Shown here piece after piece: positions 33,353-37,819 of a DNA stretch of 37,819 nucleotides (positions within the stretch are counted from its first letter, which is position 1; every line of letters begins with the position of its first letter). The stretch lies in assembly GCA_023388555.1 (NCBI GenBank), contig JAEWGA010000003.1:1-37819 (forward strand), read 5' to 3'. A program made the translations under genes and the position numbers. The DNA is from Bacteroidota bacterium. Its GTDB lineage: Bacteria; Bacteroidota; Bacteroidia; Bacteroidales; Porphyromonadaceae. Below the pieces are notes generated by a model. That model saw only the letters and a program-made list of their open reading frames with translations. It was not told the DNA's origin and ran no database searches.

Positions 33353-33697
33353 TTACTTCGCAGAGTCCACAATAGCTTTAAACGCTTCGGGGTGGTTCAT
33401 TGCAAGGTCGGCAAGGACTTTGCGGTTGATTTCTATACCCTTCTTCTTAAGGTCGCCCATTAACCGAGAGTAAGAGGTGCCTTCCAAACGTGCTGCGGCA
33501 TTTATACGTTGTATCCACAGTGCACGGAAGTTGCGTTTCTTGTTCTTTCTGTCTCGATAGGCATAGAGTAAACCCTTTTCCCATGTATTTTTGGCTACCG
33601 TCCACACATTTTTGCGGGCACCGTAGTAGCCACGGGTAAGTTTCAGGATGCGTTTTCTCTTTGCTCTGGAAGCTACGTGATTGACTGATCTTGCCAT
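33353..33697 (-). CDS. rplT: 50S ribosomal protein L20
   Basis: L20 is an early 23S-binding assembly protein and often represses its own operon. The 114 residues show the highly basic N-terminal arm (VASRAKRKRILKLTRGYYGARKNVW) and the family motif YRDRKNKKRNFRALWIQRINAAAR. SYSRLMGDLKKKGIEINRKVLADLA follows. It is the last gene in the thrS-infC-rpmI-rplT group. The 105-bp gap to rpmI contains an inverted repeat at 33725-33739. Confidence 0.98.
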   Translation of the reverse strand: MARSVNHVASRAKRKRILKLTRGYYGARKNVWTVAKNTWEKGLLYAYRDRKNKKRNFRALWIQRINAAARLEGTSYSRLMGDLKKKGIEINRKVLADLAMNHPEAFKAIVDSAK

Positions 33698-33724
33698 TTT
33701 TCTTTTTGTTTTGAAGGATGAGCG

Positions 33725-33739
33725 GTCTTAGTGTAAGAC
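33725..33739 (-). other. inverted repeat between rpmI and rplT
   Basis: GTCTTA, three bases, TAAGAC: a perfect 6-bp stem in the mRNA between rpmI and rplT. A possible L20-binding or processing site, inferred only from position. Confidence 0.35.
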
Positions 33740-33802
33740 GCTTACAGGCTATCATCCTCTGTTATAAAAATCTCGTTGTGTGAAAACTCTTTCGTGAGCG
33801 TA

Positions 33803-34000
33803 TTACCTTTTACCAAGCAGAGTCAGAACGCTGTTCATATCTACGGGGTGTACGTAGTTAGTGTCCGTTAAGGACCTTTTTTGCTTTTTGGACTTCTTGG
33901 TCAAGATGTGTCTCTTGAAAGCATGTTTACACTTGATTTTACCTGATCCGGTAAGGGCGAACCTTTTTTTAGCACCGGAATTAGTCTTCCTTTTAGGCAT
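33803..34000 (-). CDS. rpmI: 50S ribosomal protein L35
   Basis: This is a 65-residue basic protein with the L35 signature at the N-terminus (MPKRKTNSGAKKRF), then KCKHAFKRHILTKKSKKQKR. The final segment VHPVDMNSVLTLL is typical of Bacteroidota L35. The order infC-rpmI-rplT is conserved in most bacteria. Confidence 0.97.
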   Translation of the reverse strand: MPKRKTNSGAKKRFALTGSGKIKCKHAFKRHILTKKSKKQKRSLTDTNYVHPVDMNSVLTLLGKR

Positions 34001-34043
34001 TGTACAATTCTGATAAATTAAATACTGAATATAATTACTACAA

Positions 34044-34059
34044 GAGGGGAAGCCCCCTC
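34044..34059 (-). other. inverted repeat between infC and rpmI
   Basis: GAGGGG and CCCCTC are separated by four bases in the 77-bp gap. In mRNA it would form a stable short hairpin upstream of rpmI. It is not followed by a T-run, so it is not a terminator. It is a candidate site for L20 or L35 feedback control. Confidence 0.4.
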
Positions 34060-34077
34060 CGAGATAATTTTAAGGGG

Positions 34078-34674
34078 TTATTGGTTGTCGTTGGTTTCGT
34101 TTTTGGGGGGTGTTGCAGCTTTTTTTCGTTGCGATGTTGGTTTTTTTGGCGAAAACATCATAATCATGCGTTTCCCTTCCAGCACAGGCATTTGGTCCAC
34201 TTTGGCGTACTCCTCAAGGTCGCTGGCAAAGCGCAACAGCAGTATCTCGCCTTGGTCCTTGAAAAGTATTGAGCGGCCCCGGAAAAATACGAATGCTTTT
34301 ACTTTGCACCCTTCCTCTAAAAAACCTTTGGCATGTTTGAGCTTAAAACTGTAGTCGTGCTCATCGGTTTGAGGTCCAAAACGAATTTCTTTAACCACTA
34401 CTTTAACGGACTTAGCCCTTTGTTCCTTCAGTTTTTTACGCTGTTGGTACAAGAACTTTTGGTAGTCCATTATTTTACATACTGGAGGCGCAGCGTTGGG
34501 GGATATTTCTACCAAATCCAAATCCAACTCTTCTGCCATTTTTAAGGCTTGTTGGGTGGTATATATTCCCTGTTCTACATTTTCTCCAACTACGCGTATC
34601 TCTTTGGCTCGTATGCGCTCGTTAATACGGTGTTGGGGGGCATTGGCTGCTTGGTTTTTAGTTTCTTTTGCCAT
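34078..34674 (-). CDS. infC: translation initiation factor IF-3
   Basis: IF-3 keeps 30S subunits free and checks initiator tRNA. The 198-residue protein has the N-domain (HRINERIRAKEIRVVGENVEQGIY, then LDLVEISPNAAPPVCKIMDYQKFLYQ). The Lys-rich linker and the C-domain (VKEIRFGPQTDEHDYSFKLKHAKGFLEEGCKVKAFVFFRGR) follow, with a basic/polar tail beyond the core. It starts with ATG (34674), unlike the AUU start used for autoregulation in E. coli. It begins 44 bp after thrS. Confidence 0.97.
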   Translation of the reverse strand: MAKETKNQAANAPQHRINERIRAKEIRVVGENVEQGIYTTQQALKMAEELDLDLVEISPNAAPPVCKIMDYQKFLYQQRKKLKEQRAKSVKVVVKEIRFGPQTDEHDYSFKLKHAKGFLEEGCKVKAFVFFRGRSILFKDQGEILLLRFASDLEEYAKVDQMPVLEGKRMIMMFSPKKPTSQRKKAATPPKNETNDNQ

Positions 34675-34718
34675 TCAGTATGTTTGAAGTTTATTAATTG
34701 ACTTTTAGTGGGTGTGGG

Positions 34719-36686
34719 CTACGAAATGGAGGCGTCTTTTTTCCAGGCGTTCATTTGGTCGTCCACCAGCCCTAAAAGTTGGTTCGCAAATATAGCAATT
34801 TCTTCCGAACCTTGGTCACCTTCGCCTTGTTTCCGAACAGAAACAGTGCCCGATTCCTGTTCTTTTTCGCCTACTATAAGGAGGTAGGGTATTCGTTTCA
34901 GTTCGTTATCGCGAATTTTCTTGCCTATCTTTTCGTTGCGGTCGTCCACTACAACCCTTATATCTTCTTGGGTTAGTTCTTTGGCCACCTGGTAGGCGTA
35001 GCTGTTGTATTTTTCGCTTACAGGGAGTACCACAACTTGGTCCGGCGCTAACCATAGCGGGAATTTCCCAGCTGTATGTTCTATAAGCACGGCAACAAAG
35101 CGTTCCATGGAGCCAAAGGGGGCGCGGTGAATCATTACGGGACGGTGTTTTTTATTGTCCTCGCCGGTGTACTCTAACTCAAACCTTTCGGGTAGGTTAT
35201 AGTCCACCTGAATGGTTCCTAATTGCCATTTTCGGCCCAGGGCGTCTTTAACCATAAAGTCCAGTTTGGGGCCATAGAATGCAGCTTCTCCGTACTCTAT
35301 TTTAGCTGGCAGTCCTTTTTCTTCGCAAGCTTCAATAATAGCGCGTTCGGCTTTTTCCCAGTTTTCTTCGGAGCCAATGTATTTGTCGCGGTTCTCTTTG
35401 TCGCGGAGCGATATTTGTGCCTCGAAGTTGTTGAAGTCGAGGGCTTTAAAGATAATGAATATGATATCCATTACCTTCTTAAATTCGTCCTTTATTTGTT
35501 CGGGGGTACAAAACAAGTGGGCGTCGTCTTGGGTGAAACCGCGTACGCGAGTAAGCCCATGGAGCTCGCCACTTTGTTCGTAACGGTATACTGTGCCAAA
35601 CTCGGCTAACCTAACGGGGAGGTCCTTATAGGAGTGGGGACGAGTTTTGTATACCTCGCAGTGGTGTGGGCAGTTCATGGGTTTAAGCATAAACTCTTCC
35701 CCCTCTTGGGGCGTTGTGATAGGGCGGAAAGAGTCTGCCCCATACTTAGCCCAGTGCCCCGAGGTAATGTATAAATTCTTGCTCCCAATATGTGGGGTTA
35801 TTACTTGTTGGTAGCCGTACCGCTTTTGTATTTTTTTTAGGTACTCTTCCAACAGCAGGCGTAGTTGTGTACCCCTTGGAAGCCATAAGGGAAGCCCAGC
35901 ACCCACGTTTTGCGAGAAGGCAAAAAGTTCCAGCTCTTTGCCTATTTTGCGGTGGTCTCTTTTCTTGGCCTCTTCCAACATTACCATATAATCTTCCAGC
36001 ATCTTGGCTTTAGGGAAGGTGATACCGTAGATGCGTGTAAGCATGCCACGCTTTTCGTCGCCTCGCCAATAGGCTCCTGCTACCGACAATAATTTTATGG
36101 CTTTTATTGGAGCGGTGGAGAGTAGGTGAGGGCCTCGGCACAAGTCCTTAAAACCGCCTTGTTCGTAGGTGGTAATTGTGCCGTCCTCTAATTCCTCTAT
36201 TAATTCCACCTTGTATTGGTCGCCTTTGGTTTTCCAGTAGTCCAAGGCTTCTTGCTTGCTAACCTTGCGGCGTGTTAGGGTTGCTTTTTGGGCTGCAAGC
36301 TCCTTCATTTTCTTTTCTATGGCGGGGAGGTCGGCTTCCTTAATTTGAATGCCTTGCCCAGGGTCTACATCGTAGTAGAACCCCATATCAATAGCGGGGC
36401 CTATACCAAATTTTATGCCTGGGTACAGCTCCTGTAAGGCTTCGGCCATAAGGTGGGCGCTGGTATGCCAAAAGGTGTGTTTGCCTTCGGGGTCGTCCCA
36501 CTTATAAAATTGTAGCGTGGCATCCGCTTCCAATGGCGTGTTAAGGTCCACTATTTTGCCGTTTACACCAGCACTTAGTATTTCTCGTGCTAAACCAGCG
36601 CTTATGCTTTGGGCAATTTCAAGTGGAGTGATGCCTGCGGTATATGTTTTTATTGCCCCATCGGGGAATGTTATCTTGATATCCAT
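34719..36686 (-). CDS. thrS: threonyl-tRNA synthetase
   Basis: ThrRS charges tRNA-Thr and edits Ser-tRNA-Thr. The 655-residue protein has an N-terminal TGS domain (1-60). The editing domain carries HTSAH at 74-78 and CRGPH at 183-187, both complete, so editing should work. The class II core has the zinc Cys339 in PMNCPHHCEVYK and RYEQSGELHGLTRVRGFTQDDAH, and the anticodon-binding domain lies at the C-terminus (LAPDQVVVLPVSEKY onward). It is the first gene of the thrS-infC-rpmI-rplT group. Overlapping palindromes directly before the ATG suggest regulation at its own start. Confidence 0.97.
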   Translation of the reverse strand: MDIKITFPDGAIKTYTAGITPLEIAQSISAGLAREILSAGVNGKIVDLNTPLEADATLQFYKWDDPEGKHTFWHTSAHLMAEALQELYPGIKFGIGPAIDMGFYYDVDPGQGIQIKEADLPAIEKKMKELAAQKATLTRRKVSKQEALDYWKTKGDQYKVELIEELEDGTITTYEQGGFKDLCRGPHLLSTAPIKAIKLLSVAGAYWRGDEKRGMLTRIYGITFPKAKMLEDYMVMLEEAKKRDHRKIGKELELFAFSQNVGAGLPLWLPRGTQLRLLLEEYLKKIQKRYGYQQVITPHIGSKNLYITSGHWAKYGADSFRPITTPQEGEEFMLKPMNCPHHCEVYKTRPHSYKDLPVRLAEFGTVYRYEQSGELHGLTRVRGFTQDDAHLFCTPEQIKDEFKKVMDIIFIIFKALDFNNFEAQISLRDKENRDKYIGSEENWEKAERAIIEACEEKGLPAKIEYGEAAFYGPKLDFMVKDALGRKWQLGTIQVDYNLPERFELEYTGEDNKKHRPVMIHRAPFGSMERFVAVLIEHTAGKFPLWLAPDQVVVLPVSEKYNSYAYQVAKELTQEDIRVVVDDRNEKIGKKIRDNELKRIPYLLIVGEKEQESGTVSVRKQGEGDQGSEEIAIFANQLLGLVDDQMNAWKKDASIS

Positions 36687-36687
36687 C

Positions 36688-36708
36688 TATAATACAGTAT
36701 TATACTGT
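36688..36708 (-). promoter_or_regulatory. overlapping palindromes at thrS start (operator or leader hairpins)
   Basis: Two perfect inverted repeats share bases: TATAATAC-A-GTATTATA (36688-36704) and ACAGTAT-T-ATACTGT (36694-36708). They end 2 bp before the thrS ATG and lie just after the -7 box at 36712-36719, so they would cover the transcription start and the ribosome-binding region. In DNA this resembles an operator with alternating GTAT half-sites; in RNA the two hairpins exclude each other. Confidence 0.5.
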
Positions 36709-36711
36709 GGG

Positions 36712-36719
36712 CAAAAATA
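36712..36719 (-). promoter_or_regulatory. -7 box for thrS operon
   Basis: TATTTTTG on the minus strand matches TAnnTTTG, 26 bp ahead of the thrS ATG. No TTG is found 17-23 bp upstream; the nearest is 12 bp away. The leader would be very short. Confidence 0.4.
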
Positions 36720-37041
36720 CAACTTTTCCTGCAATAGTGCTCCTGTTTTTTTTAAGAACTTCTTCGTGGTTGGGGTAAGGCTTATAACCTATCCTTTTTA
36801 TTAAGGGGGGGATTGGGGAGCGGGGAAGGGATGGTTTGTGCGTAATATTCGGGACGTTTCCACCTTAAATTTGGGGGTGATTTTGGGGTGGAGTCTCGCC
36901 TGGGAGGCCAGGCGTTTTTTGCCCTGAAAAATGGGGTGATTTTTCACCGAAATATTAGGGCAAATTGGTGCTCTTTTTTTGGGGTGAAAAATGAGGGGAA
37001 AATGGGGTGAAAATGGGGCGATTTTTGGGGTGAAAGCACGA

Positions 37042-37187
37042 CTGCCCGCAATCCCTTTACCAGAGCGGGTTTGCGAGGGGTGTTAAAAGTTGTGTAAAAA
37101 TAACTGCGCTTTCTTTTTCAACAAACTGCGCTTTTCGTCACGACAAACTGCGCTTTCTTTTTTGAAAGACTCCGCAGATACTTTTTT
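37042..37187 (+). repeat. dispersed repeat core, copy B
   Basis: Second copy of the element at 12637-12786, in the same orientation. The 22-bp tandem units begin at 37102, 37124, 37146 (AACTGCGC) and 37168 (GACTCCGC), the same spacing as in copy A. The interleaved complementary pairs are kept: 37045-37049 with 37065-37069, and 37051-37056 with 37076-37081, the latter with a T·G in place of T-A. It ends in seven T. Differences from copy A are few and are all transitions. Confidence 0.85.
37095..37125 (-). promoter_or_regulatory. promoter-like sequence inside repeat copy B
   Basis: Identical to copy A: TTTG (37125-37122), 19 bp, TATTTTTA (37102-37095) on the minus strand. Conservation in both copies adds some weight, though the whole segment is conserved. 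Confidence 0.35.
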
Positions 37188-37414
37188 TGCACCTCCAAAA
37201 AACGCAAAAAAATGGCCTGAATTTCGCCCCCTTTTTCGTCCTGTTTTTGAGGGTAAATTTCGGACCTAAAATCCCCCCAAATTTTGCCCTCATTTTTACC
37301 CTGTTTTTTTGTTCCCATTTTCACCCCAAAAACTTCTCTTTTTTTCTTGTGTCGGGGTGGTTTTTCTAGGGTGATTTTAGGTGTTGTTTGGGGGCTCTTT
37401 ATGGGGAAAAGGGT

Positions 37415-37468
37415 AAAAAAAAAGCAGGAGCAGCGAAACACAGGTTTCGCTACTCCCGCTCTTTTTTT
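37415..37468 (-). terminator. terminator after fabI
   Basis: On the minus strand AGCGGGAGTAGCGAAA pairs with TTTCGCTGCTCCTGCT with two mismatches or wobbles (stem about 16 bp, loop about 6) and is followed by nine T. It starts 12 bp after the fabI stop. Confidence 0.92.
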
Positions 37469-37479
37469 GTTTGGTGAGG

Positions 37480-37819
37480 TTAGTCTATATCGTCCAGCCC
37501 ACCTTTTAAGTATTGCTCTATGGCATCTGTGCTCATTCCAGTTGTGGAGAATCCTCCATCGTGGAAAAGGTTTTGCATGGTTACCTTTCGGGTGAGGTCG
37601 GAAAACATAACCACGCAGTAGTCGGCACATTCATCGGCACTGGCATTGCCTAATGGCGAAATTTTATGGGCGAAGTGGCGTAAGTTGTACATGCCTTCTA
37701 CTCCGCTGCCAGCTGTTGTTGGGGTTGGGGATTGTGAAATGGTATTGATGCGTACCCCTTTTTCTTTTCCATAAACCAAGCCAAAGCTGCGTGCAATGGA
37801 CTCTAAGAGGCTTTTAGCA
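37480..37819 (-). CDS. fabI: enoyl-[acyl-carrier-protein] reductase (5' part outside window)
   Basis: The C-terminal 112 residues of an NADH-dependent FabI, which performs the last step of fatty acid elongation in the cytosol. The visible part carries VRINTISQSPTPTTAGSGVEGM, the short-chain dehydrogenase segment that follows the active-site helix in FabI. SPLGNASADECADYCVVMFSDLTRKVTMQNLFHDGGFSTTGMS follows, which matches Bacteroidales FabI closely. The catalytic Tyr-Lys is beyond the window edge. A strong terminator follows. Confidence 0.95.
   Translation of the reverse strand, partial: AKSLLESIARSFGLVYGKEKGVRINTISQSPTPTTAGSGVEGMYNLRHFAHKISPLGNASADECADYCVVMFSDLTRKVTMQNLFHDGGFSTTGMSTDAIEQYLKGGLDDID

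Larger units (their letters stand above)
36720..37414. other. long non-coding region holding repeat element copy B
   Basis: No credible gene lies here. The repeat core is at 37042-37187. The left arm (about 36867-37040) has many GGGG tracts on the plus strand, including five between 36981 and 37030. The right arm (about 37188-37400) has mainly C-rich tracts on the plus strand (CACCCCAAAA, CCCCCC, CCCTCATTTTTACCCTG). The region separates the fabI terminator from the thrS promoter. Confidence 0.75.

Noticed and set aside
37118..37630. 170-residue minus-strand frame running from fabI into the repeat
   Set aside because: It is out of frame with fabI over their overlap and crosses the terminator. 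Lys-rich low-complexity sequence comes from the A/G-rich arms.

Overview
The window comes from a Bacteroidota chromosome, most likely order Bacteroidales. The evidence is a SusC/SusD outer-membrane pair, a lipoprotein TamA homologue (TamL) beside TamB, the families DUF5020, DUF4827 and the DUF2156-GNAT pair, a FabI-type enoyl reductase, LL-diaminopimelate aminotransferase, and -7 boxes of the form TAnnTTTG instead of sigma70 -10 boxes. Genus cannot be assigned by reading alone. The content is almost entirely core chromosome: no phage, integrase, transposase, tRNA, rRNA or CRISPR locus was seen.

Layout. 1-9490 (minus): tamB, tamL and rpoN, followed by gcvH and purE (purE runs off the window). 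9491-9878: divergent promoter region. 9879-12256 (plus): a DUF2156 protein, a GNAT acetyltransferase and a DUF5020 outer-membrane protein, closed by a strong terminator. 12325-13047: long non-coding stretch with repeat copy A. 13048-13461 (minus): HxlR-type regulator. 13664-21037 (plus): plsC, menA, CPBP protease, K+/H+ antiporter, dapF, dapL, family 2 glycosyltransferase and rplS. 21392-26521 (plus): susC/susD. 26670-31716 (minus): rluB-like pseudouridine synthase, asnS, DUF4827 lipoprotein and glmM in one probable operon. 31886-33232 (minus): purB. 33353-36686 (minus): thrS, infC, rpmI, rplT. 36687-37479: non-coding stretch with repeat copy B. 37480-37819 (minus): 3' end of fabI.

The genes serve envelope biogenesis (TamB/TamL, PlsC, GlmM, FabI, SusC/D), meso-diaminopimelate and lysine synthesis (DapF, DapL), menaquinone (MenA), purines (PurE, PurB), glycine cleavage (GcvH) and translation (ThrS, IF-3, L35, L20, L19, AsnS, RluB).

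The most unusual feature is a dispersed non-coding element present twice in the same orientation, about 24.4 kb apart. Its core of about 140 bp is nearly identical in the two copies, with only about nine differences, all transitions and no indels. It holds four 22-bp tandem units in exact register, a potential pseudoknot, and on the minus strand a promoter-like TTTG-N19-TATTTTTA. On both sides it is bordered by long arms of degenerate GGGGTGAAAA units that point toward the core from opposite strands, so the G-rich strand switches at the core. I do not recognise this element. It could be a MITE-like repeat, a small-RNA locus or a chromosome-structure element.
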